Positions 52,671 through 64,000 of a DNA stretch of 64,000 bases are shown here, piece after piece. The stretch covers positions 28,248,366 through 28,312,365 of the forward strand of contig OZ024795.1 of the NCBI GenBank assembly GCA_964017045.1. The letters are read 5' to 3'. This stretch comes from Omphiscola glabra. Its lineage: Eukaryota > Mollusca > Gastropoda > Lymnaeidae. Below the pieces are notes generated by a model. The model was not told the DNA's origin and searched no databases. It was given only the letters and a program-made list of their open reading frames with translations. Each line of letters starts with the position of its first letter. Positions within the stretch are counted from its first letter, which is position 1. The translations under genes were made by a program, and so were the position numbers.

Positions 52671-53297
52671 GGGATAAATTTAGGTTTCATGCTAGGTTTA
52701 GGGATACATTTGGGACATTTTTTCATCAATATTGTCTAACGATTTATTCTTAATTTTAGTAAACGTTAGTTATTTTATTTTTAGTTCTTGTTTAAATTAT
52801 ATTTGTATAGCTCATATAAGAAAAAACGAAGAAAATGAATATTTTAACATGGTTTGCACTAATTTAGAGGGAGAGCGCATCTCAATTCACCACATTTTTA
52901 TCGCAATCGGATAAATGATATAGAAAAGGCATACGAAAATTATATTTATACAGCTAATATAAGAAAAAAATTGAATTTAGGGTTCCTGACTCGAAATGAA
53001 ATATTTTGTAAATGGTTGTAATAATTAAAAGCCCTTTGTGGACTAGCGCACACCATCTCACCAAAGTTTTATCGCATTCGTATAAATGATATAGGAGAGA
53101 AAGCGGACATTACATTTTTTATAGCTCATACAAGAGAAAAAGTAAGTAGGGCCAAAGGCAAAAAATAAATTATTTTAATTTTTTTATCGCCATCATATGA
53201 ATGGTACAGGAGTGCACAGAGTTTGAAATGATAATTATATAGCTCATATAAGAAACAAAGGAACCCTGGTTTAAATCGGGCTATTTTAAAATCGTAT

Positions 53298-53588
53298 CCG
53301 GAAATTTTGATCGAAAGAAATTTGGTCGATGGAAAAATTGATCGACGGAAATTTGATAAAACGGAAATTTGGTCGATACGTTTGTCAAATTTATACGTTA
53401 AAATATTGCGTCAAATTTCTTTTTGAACGCAATATTATGTTTTACGATATAGTATGGTGCGTTCAAAAAGAAATTTGACGAAAATTTTAACGTCTGGACT
53501 GAAAAAAAGATTCGACCAAATTTCCGTTCGATCAAATTTCCGTCGATCAATTTTCCGTCGACGAAATTTCTTTCGATCAAATTTCCGG
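53298..53588. mobile_element. fold-back MITE with ~60-bp inverted repeats
   Basis: Left end CCGGAAATTTTGATCGAAAG pairs with right end CTTTCGATCAAATTTCCGG, and the pairing continues inward with GTCGATGGAAAAATTGATCG against CGATCAATTTTCCGTCGAC. A second, inner palindrome pairs CGTCAAATTTCTTTTTGAACGC (~53411) with GCGTTCAAAAAGAAATTTGACG (~53458). The ~291-bp element could fold into one long hairpin. It is flanked by TA on both sides, and TTTTAAAAT repeats lie just outside, consistent with target duplication. No ORF; non-autonomous. Confidence 0.8.
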
Positions 53589-54030
53589 TAACCTTTTAAA
53601 ATGGTTGTTACAATCACAAGAACCCCTGCGGGCGTGCGCGCAACAACTCACCAAGTGTTTATCGCATGAATGGTATAGGAGCGATTACAGAAATTATATT
53701 TATATAGCTCTTATAAGAAAAGAAAGGAAAATAAAGCAAATGGCTAAAAATGAAATATTCTAAAATTGTTGTAATAATGCAAAAAACTTTTCGGACGCGC
53801 GCACAACATCTCACAAAAATTGCATCGCTTTCGGATAAATGGTATAGGAGCGCATAAGATAATTATGTTTTAAAAGTCTCATATAAAAAACGAATTTGGG
53901 GCCAACAGCCCAAAACGGAACATTTTAAAAGGGTTATATTAACTCAGAAAAATGAGCGGGTTTTGCGGTCAACAACTCACCAAAGTTTTATCGCAATCGC
54001 ATGAATGGTGTAGGAGCGCATATGGGACAT

Positions 54031-54339
54031 ACAAACATTCATACATATATATACACATACATACATACATCCATCCACATATACATAAATACATACATAC
54101 ATACATACATATATATATATACATACATACATACATACATACATACATACATACTTAAATGCATACACACATTCATGCATACATACATACATAAATACAT
54201 ATATACATACATACATACATGTATACTTCAATGAATACATACATACATGCATACATACATACATAAATACTTGCATACATACATACATACATACATTACA
54301 TACATTCTTACATGCATGCATACTTGCATACATGCATAC
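54031..54339 (+). repeat. (CATA)n microsatellite, left tract
   Basis: CATA/ACAT tetranucleotide repeat with scattered substitutions (CATG, TAAA, ATAT). It begins directly at the edge of the ~170-bp satellite (GGAGCGCATATGGGACATAC) and is interrupted at 54340 by a TIR-bounded insertion. Confidence 0.95.
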
Positions 54340-54787
54340 TGTAACAACAGCATTAATTGTGATGCTGAATTTATAACTTCTTGTAGGCTGGATGTATTAA
54401 CTTGATGCTGTATTCTCACTAATTAATCACAATTATAATATCTTCCAAAGCCCAAGGCCGAACGTCCAGATTTGAAAACAATATATTTTATTTACCAACT
54501 TGTCAGAATGCACACTAAAAATAAATCTCCCACACTGGAGAAAAGATAATATATACACTGTGTTATTCCTACACACACATAAATCTCTCAATTCATTCGA
54601 ACACACCACACGATGCTATCAGATAAAAACTGTGGGTCGTGACAAGCACCATCTACCTTCTTTGTCCCTGTTGTACTTCTAAGCATGACATCCATAATAA
54701 TCTCAATTGATTTCCTGTACATATTAAATTACCAAAAACAATACATTATCCGAGGTAAATTATCATGTCCAAATTTAAGCTGTTACA
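54340..54787. mobile_element. TIR-bounded insertion splitting the CATA microsatellite
   Basis: Begins TGTAACAACAGC and ends GCTGTTACA, an imperfect terminal inverted repeat. Both sides abut CATAC repeats, so a CATAC-type target duplication cannot be distinguished from the microsatellite. The 448-bp interior is unique AT-rich sequence without a transposase frame. Best read as a non-autonomous DNA transposon; family unknown. Confidence 0.5.
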
Positions 54788-54974
54788 CATACATACGTAG
54801 TATTCTAATGCACACATGCATACATAAATATATATATACATACATGCATACATAGATACATACATGCAAACATACATACATGCATACATACATAAATACA
54901 TACATGCATGCATTCGTACATACATGCATACATACATACATAAATAGATACATACATACATGCATACATACAAA
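54788..54974 (+). repeat. (CATA)n microsatellite, right tract
   Basis: Continuation of the CATA tract, with CATG variants, ending at CATACAAACGATAAGAAG, where the inverted ~170-bp satellite begins. Confidence 0.95.
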
Positions 54975-55310
54975 CGATAAGAAGTTGGCGAGTTGTGCGC
55001 ATGCCCGGAAAGGTTTCTAATTTATTACAACCATTGCACAATATTTCGTTTGGGGTCGGGGGCTCCTAATTCCATTTTTTCTTAATTGAACAGTAAAAAT
55101 ATAATTTCAAACAGTGCTATTTCATGGTTGGGTGAAATTGAATCAAATACAAATAACGACATTTCAGTTTCTGTGTTACATAATAAGTAGGTTTCTGAAT
55201 TAATGCAACCGCTTACAATATATCGTTTTGGCCGGGGGCCTTAAATTCGTTTTGTTTTCTTAAATGAGCTTCATCAATATAATTTCAAACAGAGCCATCA
55301 AAACAACCAC
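54975..55310 (-). repeat. inverted copies of the ~170-bp satellite
   Basis: Reading the minus strand gives ACAACTCGCCAACTTCTTATCG, then TTTGAAATTATATTGATGAAG, AAGAAAACAAAACGAATTTA, GGCCCCCGGCCAAAACGATA and TTGCATTAATTCAG. This is the same block order as the plus-strand array at 52.06-54.03 kb. Two units with 177-bp spacing are visible (TTCTAATTTATTACAACC at ~55015 and TTCTGAATTAATGCAACC at ~55192). A further short match (GAATCAAATACAAACAGCGA) lies at ~55750. Confidence 0.75.
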
Positions 55311-55890
55311 CCTTGAACAAATGCCAACAGACAGCAATTTGTAGTAAGAGCAGAGAAAACACATTGTTGCATGTTTAGTATAGAGAGTATTTTTGTTGTT
55401 TTTATAAATCAGCTTGAATTTTGTGACGTATTTTAGAATCGGACATGACGTTGTAAACGTGTTATGATTTAGAACAGCAATGATAAAGTAATTCTATAAT
55501 AGAGTGTTAGAAATTTGGAGTTGTTTTGTTTTATGAAAAGACATTTGACATGAATCGATGGTTTCTTAAGTATTTAAATTACCCCATAGACAATGAAGGT
55601 ATTGAACTATAATAACATCTAGATTTTAACGCTGGAATTTGTGATTTATAAAGTAATGTGACCCCTATACCACTGGAATTGTACTGCCAATAATTCACTG
55701 TACTTCCTAACATGTGAAAACAATTAATGTTAAACATATCGTAAATTAAGTGAATCAAATACAAACAGCGACATTTCATTTTGTTAAACGTAACAAGTGG
55801 TGTTAAATATGAAATTACCATTGCCTATCGACATCTAATAACCGATAGCACCAGCATTTGTAATTTTCGTCACAAATCAATACTTTTGCT
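55311..55890. other. no firm feature
   Basis: Unassigned AT-rich sequence between the inverted satellite and the Helitron fragment. An 80-codon minus-strand frame at 55579-55821 lacks any recognisable domain. Confidence 0.4.
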
Positions 55891-55902
55891 GTCAAATCCC
55901 TG

Positions 55903-57600
<1,698 letters not shown>

Positions 57601-58395
57601 ATTTGCGAAAATTATAAGATTAATTAATCTTTTCAAATTTCAAGCTATTCGCTCTCTTTCTTCGTAAATAAGTCACGAGATTTCCTAGTTGAGCATAGCA
57701 TTCATTGGTAGGTAATGTATTGGTTGGTGACAGTGAACAGGTTAAATGTTTGCTTCAAATTCTATTCAAGGATACATCAGAGCACTGTTAGCTTTCTAAA
57801 ATAACATGGGCATAATCGCTATATAAGTACTCAATCAGTCCAAACAAAAATAGTTAAAAACGTTGGCGGCAATGGTAAACAACGTGGATGATATATTTTC
57901 GCAGTTACCGAAATTCAAAGTAAGGCGGAAAAAAGTGTGTGGTAACATAAAATTCATAGATCCGCCCTTGGAACCCCTTGTAAAGTAACACCATCCCTTC
58001 CCCTTGTTTTCACCACTTTAACATATCCCGAGTGACTTCCCTTGATATTTTTGAACACCTACACCAGACCGCTCACCCCAAAAACGTGAATTTTGTGTTC
58101 AACCCCTCTCACCGATGAACCTTGACAAATTAACTCCTTACCCCCCTGGGTATTGCCCTTGAGACAGCAAAGCGGAGTAACGTCCCTTGTTGTTATTGCA
58201 TTCTTAAACCAAATAGCTCACGCAAAAGCGTGATTATGGATTTTGTACCTCACACCGATAAACTTTGAGGGTAGAAGGTCAAACCTGCAATATCAGAAAT
58301 AATTTTCATTGGATGAGAAAGCATACAACATTTAAATCATCCAATTGAATCATCACCCAACTCGAATAAATAGCCCAGAACAAGCAGGAATCTGT
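57601..58395. other. unassigned, possible retroelement sequence
   Basis: Less AT-biased than most of the window. Contains a TATA-like CGCTATATAAGTACTCAATCAG at ~57818 and two parallel phrases, AAAACGTGAATTTTGTGTTC (~58080) and AAAGCGTGATTATGGATTTTG (~58222), followed by CTCACCGATGAACCTTGA and CTCACACCGATAAACTTTGA. This indicates an old ~145-bp duplication. Protein not recognised. Confidence 0.35.
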
Positions 58396-58600
58396 CTTTT
58401 TATGATCTGGTCACTTGACTGTGGACGCTGGAAGGAACTAGACTTAGAACTTCATTAGCGTGATACATAACTGCAATCCAGGCGATTAGCAAGTATACGT
58501 CTTTTAAGATCTGATCACTTAACCGTGGACGCTGGCAGTACCTAGACTTAGGACTTCATTAGCGTGATCATTAACTGCGACTGCTACCTGGAGTACTACC
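58396..58600 (+). repeat. ~106-bp tandem duplication
   Basis: GATCTGGTCACTTGAC...GTGGACGCTGG...ACTTCATTAGCGTGATA at ~58403 is repeated as GATCTGATCACTTAAC...GTGGACGCTGG...ACTTCATTAGCGTGATC at ~58509. Two diverged copies. Confidence 0.75.
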
Positions 58601-59060
58601 TGGTTTCTATCACTGAACCAACGACCTTGGAGCTGGAACTAAGGGATTGATCTACATCCTACACCAACTACCTGACGGCTACTTGGACGTCGAGATCCAG
58701 TGAATCTTACTGCACCGAATCATTGCCGCAGAGTCATCTTCCCCATCGCCGAGATCCCAAGGAACTCACGACCAGGAACTCCGTCTTCACTACTCTACGC
58801 TTGTGATCCACCGAGATCATTAATGATATATATATATAGGTTAAGTCCCCAAGGAATGAAATAGTATCTTGAGCATTTATATGATGATAACGTTAGTATG
58901 TCGGTGACAACTGAAGTTCATTGAAATATCTTGTCTAATTATAGAACATCCTTTTGTGTATATATATTATTTATCAAGAGTGAGATAAGGAGAATTTGTA
59001 AATAATATTCAATAAATCATTGTACTTATTTCTCCTTTACCCGAGAGTTCGTTTCAGTCT
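58601..59060 (+). mobile_element. possible LTR-type sequence with poly(A) signal
   Basis: C/A-rich segment (ACTACCTGGTTTC, CGAGATCCCAAGG) changing to AT-rich sequence with AATAAA at ~59010 and a T-rich stretch, then CGAGAGTTCGTTTCAG. This resembles the U3/R/U5 end of a solo LTR, but I found neither matching ends nor a target duplication. Speculative. Confidence 0.25.
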
Positions 59061-59760
59061 ATGTTATATGTATATAGATAGGTAAATACGTCTGTGTGGT
59101 AATTTGGCTTAAATAAAGAATCCCTAGACAGAGTGCTAATCGGAGATCTCGTACGAGAGATGCTCCTCAATACTATATTATAAGACAGATCACCACACCA
59201 ACTCAAATTGGAAACAGCTTCTTCCCTTTTCAACCTGTGGAGACGCCCCTGCACAGACCCCGAACTCCATATTTGTCTATTATAGCTTCCTCTACATCGC
59301 ATCTCATTTGTGTGGACACAATTTACTTATTCGTACCAAATTAGCGGAATTACGCCCATGAATCTGTATAATTGCAACCCTATTAGATCACCAGTTTGGT
59401 GATGGCTGGTCTGATAGATATAAAGATTACAACAGCGTGTTGCTTAATTGCAATAAGGTCATCCTTACCATTACATGATTTAATCCAAATTTCGATTCCT
59501 GGATTCGATAACCTGATACAATGTAACCCTAATCTTGATAGGTCTTTGTTCCCCACTGTCGTGACGCTTGAGAGGATAACGCAAAGGCACATAGAACTTA
59601 AAACACGTGTATCTATGACACATGACTCGAGAAATAACACACTGTGAAGGTTAAATATGCTTTAAAACAGTTAACATTGATGTGTAAATTTGACCTGTAT
59701 AGTACTACGATACCACGAGTTAGGAACTTACGCTCATCTAAGCAGAGCATAGAAATATAT
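59061..59760. other. no feature recognised
   Basis: Mixed-composition sequence with overlapping frames on both strands at 59383-59647 (83-85 codons) that show no known domain. Confidence 0.35.
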
Positions 59761-59765
59761 TAAGG

Positions 59766-59832
59766 CCCGTTGTAACCGTTGTAACCATTGTAAACATTGT
59801 AACGATTGTAACCCACTGTAACCCGTCAACCA
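59766..59832 (+). repeat. GTTGTAACC short tandem repeat
   Basis: Six imperfect copies of a ~10-bp unit (GTTGTAACC, ATTGTAAAC, ATTGTAACG, ACTGTAACC). Confidence 0.75.
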
Positions 59833-59964
59833 CTAAAATATAAAACGATATTTTTATTTTGTTTTGTTAATTGGAGCTATTGAAGTCCTCCACGTTTAGA
59901 AAGAAATAACTTCACAACTAAACTTTAGTCTATTTCGATTATATCTTAGACCAAAAAATTTGAC

Positions 59965-60110
59965 CTTTCATGTAAGCACTGCATAATATTTACATCTTAC
60001 TAAGTCTTTTCAGCACAACTTGTTATATATATGTAGCTTACCCTTCATGTAAGCACTGCATGACACATACCTTTAACTGACCCTTAATGTAACCTTAATG
60101 TAATCACCAC
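59965..60110 (+). repeat. diverged duplication around CTTCATGTAAGCACTGCAT
   Basis: TTTCATGTAAGCACTGCATAA (~59967) and CTTCATGTAAGCACTGCATGA (~60044), plus CTTAATGTAATCACCACATAA (~60093). An old short-period duplication of about 50-77 bp. Confidence 0.6.
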
Positions 60111-60177
60111 ATAACATGCACATGTTTATTGCAACTTCCACGTCCTACTTTGGAGCATGAAAATAGACGTTAACTTT

Positions 60178-60312
60178 TACTGCCCTACAACTTCAATGTA
60201 TGTTTATTACTGCTCCCTAAATTTTACTGCCCTAGAGTTTCAGAGTCTGTTTATTACTGCTCCATAACTTTTACTGCCTAGAACTTCAATGTCTGTTTAT
60301 TACTGCTCCTTA
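60178..60312 (+). repeat. ~55-bp tandem repeat
   Basis: Three copies of TTTTACTGCCCTA..ACTTCAATGT followed by CTGTTTATTACTGCTCC (starts ~60177, 60227, 60267). Confidence 0.8.
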
Positions 60313-60654
60313 ACAATTTCACCTTGATCCAAATTTCATTTCATGATATTTGTTTTTCAATTCACAAAGAGTCCGGTCAAATTTACCATAATATATTAAA
60401 TGTCAATTGTTTCAAAGTAGTTAGTGCTAGTTTTTAGTCTGTAACTGTAGGTGCACACAAAATGTGTGTGTTCTTTTGTTTGACTGGTTTTCTCTCTTTC
60501 CTTTGTTTTATTATACATTAACATTTTTATTTCCCGAATCTCTACGTATTATTAACTAGCCGGCTTTATCTTCTATTAGGAAATAAATTATTATTTTTAT
60601 ATAATAAAAATCAAATATTTACAAAAGTTTCCTAAGTTTGGTCTGATGAATGCC

Positions 60655-60815
60655 CACTTGAGTACTGTAATTGGCATGTTAGACATCAAAGTTTTGTTAA
60701 GTATGTAACACATCAAAGTTTTGTTACGAATGTTAGACATCAACGTTTTGTTAAGAATGTTAGGTATCAAAGTTTTGTAAAGTATGTAAGACGTCAAAGT
60801 TTTGTTAAGAATTTT
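60655..60815 (+). repeat. 30-bp tandem repeat, five copies
   Basis: GACATCAAAGTTTTGTTAAG plus TATGTAAC or AATGTTA, five copies. The period divides by three, giving a minus-strand frame of ten-residue NKTLMSNIRN repeats (60597-60980), but nothing else supports a gene. Confidence 0.85.
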
Positions 60816-60974
60816 ATTTCTCCACCTATTTTTTTTAAAAGCCATTGATTTAAAATGGTGACAGATTTTGTTCTCTATAAAAATAACTAAGCCAAAAGTA
60901 TATCTATTAGCATCAGTTTTATGCAGTGCACAGTGTCGATTTAGCGTAAGGCTAATAAGGAATGTGGCTAGGGA

Positions 60975-61085
60975 CCCCAATTCTTTACAGTCCCCGAGTC
61001 TATTAGGGACTAAAAGTCTTTTAGGAACCCCGATTATTTTAGGAACCCCTAGTCCTTTAAACTTTTAGGAGCCCCGAGGGGTTGG
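60975..61085 (+). repeat. CCCC/TTTAGGA short repeats
   Basis: Irregular ~18-22-bp repeats of CTTTTAGGAACCCCGA-like sequence ending GGAGCCCCGAGGGGTTGGG. Confidence 0.55.
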
Positions 61086-61545
61086 GATTCAATAAAAGAA
61101 AATTGACTGAGAAAATATTCTAAACCTCAACAATTATTATGGAATTATGGAAACAATTTTAAAATTCATTTGTTAAAACTATAAATTAAGTTTACTATTT
61201 GAAGGTCTGCTTGCAAGCCGTGGGAAGAAAGTTGTTTTTAAAAACTATGTTTAGGCTTGAAACGAAAAGACATGACAGATTAAATGGACATTTCGGACGA
61301 GACACAAACAGAAAGAAAAGATAATTAGGAAGAAAAAAAAAACCTATGTTTTAAAAATTCTAAATGTCGTCTTTGTAGTGCTATACTGAGAACCAGAAGG
61401 GCTCTGTCAAGCTAACCATTACGCTTGAAAAAAATAAATATCTTTACTATTTAATATCTTCTATACTATGTTGTATGTCAAATATCAAACACATCTCTAA
61501 ATAGGCCTATTGGGTGGGAAAAGGGCTGTAGTGAGGGAGGCGCCA
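61086..61545. other. no feature recognised
   Basis: AT-rich, purine-rich stretches (61300-61345), no gene. Confidence 0.4.
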
Positions 61546-61640
61546 ATCGAATTAATCAATGAAGAGCGAAGGGTGCGGTGTAGGACTGTCTGTATGCAGT
61601 CAAATTACCCGGACCGGGTGTAAAAGAACTGCATCCGGTT
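61546..61640 (+). repeat. second copy of the dispersed repeat seen at 46.7 kb
   Basis: CGAATTAATCAATGAAGAGC followed by GGTGTAGGACTGTCTGTATGC matches 46708-46750, but without the 12-bp expansion. Confidence 0.7.
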
Positions 61641-62195
61641 AATAATGCATATTAAGACTATATTTGTAGGACTTATGACCATGAGATATGACTCTGTTTT
61701 AATAGCTTGTTGCGTGGCATCTCATCATTTATCTCTTCATTATTTAGATCGTTTATAAAATTTCTCATTGTATTAGGAACATTCTAAATTTGTTATGGAC
61801 ATTAACGGTCAAGTAATTTTAATTCTATTATGTAAAGTAAGGTGACAAAGATATCTCTATTTTTATAGGGTTAAAGACATATTTGATCTACTTATTCTGA
61901 GTTATGTATAGTTCTGAAGGATGTCTGGAACATCTCCAAAAAATAAAACGACATATTGTAACAGAGGGGAATAAAGACACGGAAACAACACAAGTCATAG
62001 TGTGCTCCTTAACTGTCATGGTCCAAGGGAAGATTTTGATGTATGTACAAAATGTTTAATGACAGCTTATTGCAAATCGTGTACCAACATAATTATGATT
62101 TCTACAAGGAAGAGGCCAACACATTGCTCGATGGAACACTCCTTTAATTTTTTCAGTAATTTTCTTTTTTCAATGCATATTGATTGAATGTTTAA
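61641..62195. other. unassigned, one short Cys-rich frame
   Basis: A plus-strand frame at 62002-62187 reads NCHGPREDFDVCTKCLMTAY then CKSCTNII: five Cys in 30 residues, in a zinc-ribbon-like C..C..C..C spacing. No start context or splice support; perhaps a transposon remnant. Confidence 0.25.
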
Positions 62196-62199
62196 TGCT

Positions 62200-62350
62200 T
62201 AAACCGATTTCGACCCATCGGAACCTAACTATTTCATGCTTGGATTCCCAGTTGTTGTAGATTTTTTTCACATTTTCCATCCATCTAAGCATAGGTCTGC
62301 ATTTGGGTCGTTTTCCTCTGGAGATTTGTCAGTCGGCATTTTGAACACCA
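62200..62350 (-). pseudogene. LINE C-terminal fragment
   Basis: CCATCTAAGCATAGGTCTGC and GTCGTTTTCCTCTGG match the LINE relic at 2823-2870 (CCATCTAAGACTAGGTCTGC, CTGTTTTCCCCTGG) in the same orientation. The minus strand encodes an RPMLRWMENVKKIYNNWES-like block. Short and truncated. Confidence 0.6.
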
Positions 62351-63370
62351 TTCAATACCGGCTGCTTAGAAATGTGCATGAAGATTTCCTAGACAAGGAT
62401 CGTAGAAATACGTTACGTGTAGCTTTCAGTGCAAACATAAAATTGTATAAGCTATATTTATTTGTTTTCGTTTCGCAAAATAAAGAAAAGTGCATTAATA
62501 AATTCTTATTGTATAATTTGCACTGCATATATTCACAGTAATGAAAGGAACCATGATTGTTTCCAGTTAACTTCTTTTATTATATTAAGTTTATACCCCA
62601 CCCCTTTTTACATTTGTATCCCACTTCAAGTAATCTACAATAGCAATACAACCTAAAAACGTTTTTTTTCTCTCTCTCAAATTATGGACGTTTAAAAATG
62701 TGAAACGACAACCAAGTAATTTATGAGCTTGGCTGAAAATATTACAGTTATCTCTATGGAAACTTTTTTTTTGTTATGAATTTTTTTTATATATTTTTCA
62801 TCAAATTGGAATTTTCATAAGTTTCCAACTGTCTCGAACATTCATTTAGCTGACAATCATTTACTTAAACTATGCAAATTGGTTTGCATGGGTGGGTTAA
62901 CTGCGACATAATTAAATGCTTTAAAAAGTATTCTAGCATAAAGGGGATATTGTGCAGTTCTAAATGTTATATTGTGGATAGTTTCCTCTAAAGCGCTGGG
63001 CGAATGGTCAATTAAATATTGGAAGTTATCATTTAAGCTATTTATTTGGTGCACAATATATTCATATATATATTTACAAATTTATTTATTTATATATATG
63101 TATTGCAGGTTTAACAAGTAAATTTATTTTTAAATAAATATTTATAGATGAAACATTACTTCACTTTAATCTAATATTTTAAAAGTTTGAAGAAAAAAAA
63201 AAGTGGATGTTGCATTAGTATTGAATATACAATCATTCAAATAAACGTTTTTGATACTGTGAGAGGATTTCTGTAGAATGGTAATTTAAATTCATTATAA
63301 AAATGACAGCCTTTGTTGTGCAGATACAAATTTTTGTAAACGCTTCCCAGGCTTTGGGCTGTGATGTCTC
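62351..63370. other. no feature recognised
   Basis: AT-rich, short TA-rich tract at 63055-63100; no gene. Confidence 0.45.
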
Positions 63371-63374
63371 TAAC

Positions 63375-63870
63375 CTTTTGCCCCCGTTTACCTGGCGTTG
63401 TGCTGCAATTTACATAACTTTGTGCTGCAATTGTGTTGCATTTTCCGTGGCTTCGTGATGCCCTGTCTCTAATTTTATACTGCTATTTTCCTGGCTTCGT
63501 GAGGCACCTTCCCTGGCTTCGGGCTTCAATTTCCTAGATGTCCTGCACTTTCTCTGGCTCTGTGCTGTAACGTCCTAGGCTGCTATTTTCCTGGCTTCGT
63601 GGGGCACCATCCCTGGCTTCGGGCTTCAATTTCCTAGATGTCCTGCAATTTCTCTGGCTCTGTGCTGTAACGTCCTAGGCTGCTATTTTCCTGGCTTCGT
63701 GAGGCACCATCCCTGGCTTCGGGCTTCAATTTCCTAGATGTCCAATTTCCTAGATGTCCTGCACTTTCTCTGGCTCTGTGCTGTAACGTCCTAGGCTGCA
63801 ATCTTCTTTTTCCACGGCTTGGTGCTGCACTTTGGTACAGGTTTGGGCTTTAGTTTTCCTGGCTTTAGGC
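63375..63870 (+). repeat. 100-bp tandem repeat built from CTGGCTTCG motifs
   Basis: Exact 100-bp periodicity: CTGGCTTCGTGAGGCACC at 63491, CTGGCTTCGTGGGGCACC at 63591, CTGGCTTCGTGAGGCACC at 63691. The third copy carries a 16-bp internal duplication (AATTTCCTAGATGTCC twice). Each 100-bp unit is itself about four ~25-bp CCTGGCTTCG/CTCTGGCTCTGTG submotifs, and flanking sequence (63375-63490, 63800-63870) shows the same submotif degenerately. Confidence 0.9.
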
Positions 63871-64000
63871 TGAACTTTCCTTTTACTGCAGACATTTTTG
63901 TATAAATAAAATAAAGTTCATCAAAGTCTACTGTTAATCCGTACTTACATCAGATGTTAACAATTTTTGCATTACGATTTAATTATTAACAAACTGATTA

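Larger units (their letters stand above)
52061..54030 (+). repeat. diverged ~170-bp satellite, about eight units
   Basis: Units contain, in order, CAACAACTCACCAAAGTTTTATCGCAATCGG split over the landmark ATGAATGGTATAGGAGCGCATA, then AAATTATATTTATATAGCTC, ATATAAGAAAAGAA, CGAATTTAGGGCCA, CAAAACGGAATATTTTAAAATGG and TTGTAATAA. The landmark recurs at about 52221, 52912, 53082, 53196, 53665, 53836 and 54001; intact spacings are 165-171 bp. The array is interrupted by a 24-bp repeat (52.5-52.7 kb) and by a fold-back element (53.3-53.6 kb). The same repeat recurs inverted at 54.98-55.31 kb. Confidence 0.8.

Noticed and set aside
52660..52710. TTAGGG/TTTAGGG strings as telomere-like repeat
   Set aside because: Only isolated occurrences at irregular spacing; not a telomeric array.
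53952..54973. Several 60-118-codon frames rich in Tyr/His/Thr or Met/Cys/Val
   Set aside because: Artefacts of CATA repeats in all frames.
60597..60980. 127-codon minus-strand frame with NKTLMSN repeats
   Set aside because: Driven by a 30-bp tandem repeat; no signal peptide, domain or splice support.

Overview
The window is AT-rich, intron- and repeat-dominated eukaryotic nuclear DNA. It has no bacterial-style gene packing, no rRNA and no intact tRNA. Molluscan origin, most likely a gastropod and perhaps a freshwater pulmonate, is an inference. It rests on a mucin-like Thr/Pro gene with phase-1 exons, a SPIN-like hAT transposon (a family I recall being reported from the pond snail Lymnaea), a Helitron, several LINE relics, a tRNA-type SINE, and a core-repeat/CATA-microsatellite element organised like the bivalve 'pearl'/DTC84 elements. 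No single sequence here proves the species.

Layout. 1-5 kb: unassigned AT-rich DNA, a minus-strand LINE relic (2.64-3.31 kb), and an hAT transposase relic (3.58-4.96 kb) whose reading frame is split by a 27-bp minisatellite. 5.7-6.1 kb: second minus-strand LINE relic. 6.95-48.2 kb: a plus-strand split gene for a secreted protein. Its exon 1 (signal peptide) and exon 2 lie at 7 kb. A large intron of about 34.8 kb follows, filled by four tandem arrays (20-bp, ~33-bp, a ~27-kb 28-bp satellite, and a 22/88-bp satellite) and by two LINE relics. The gene resumes with a Cys-containing PAN-like exon at 42.1 kb and a 683-codon PTTTVTT mucin-type exon at 43.27-45.32 kb. Possible 3' exons at 47.3 and 48.06 kb match its splice phase.

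48-64 kb: small tandem repeats; a SPIN-like hAT end plus decayed transposase (50-51.6 kb); a ~170-bp satellite carrying a fold-back MITE (52-54 kb); CATA microsatellite interrupted by a TIR element; inverted copies of the same ~170-bp satellite (55 kb); a frameshifted Helitron fragment cut off by a ~1-kb GATA/GACA/GATA/GATG tract (55.9-57.6 kb); and several short tandem repeats up to a 100-bp repeat at 63.5 kb.

The one convincing host gene is the mucin-like gene. Almost everything else is satellite or dead transposon. Two points stand out: the nested segmental duplications inside the 27-kb satellite (offsets of 2,028, 3,368 and 5,650 bp recur exactly for several landmark monomers), and minisatellites that appear to have grown out of transposon sequence.
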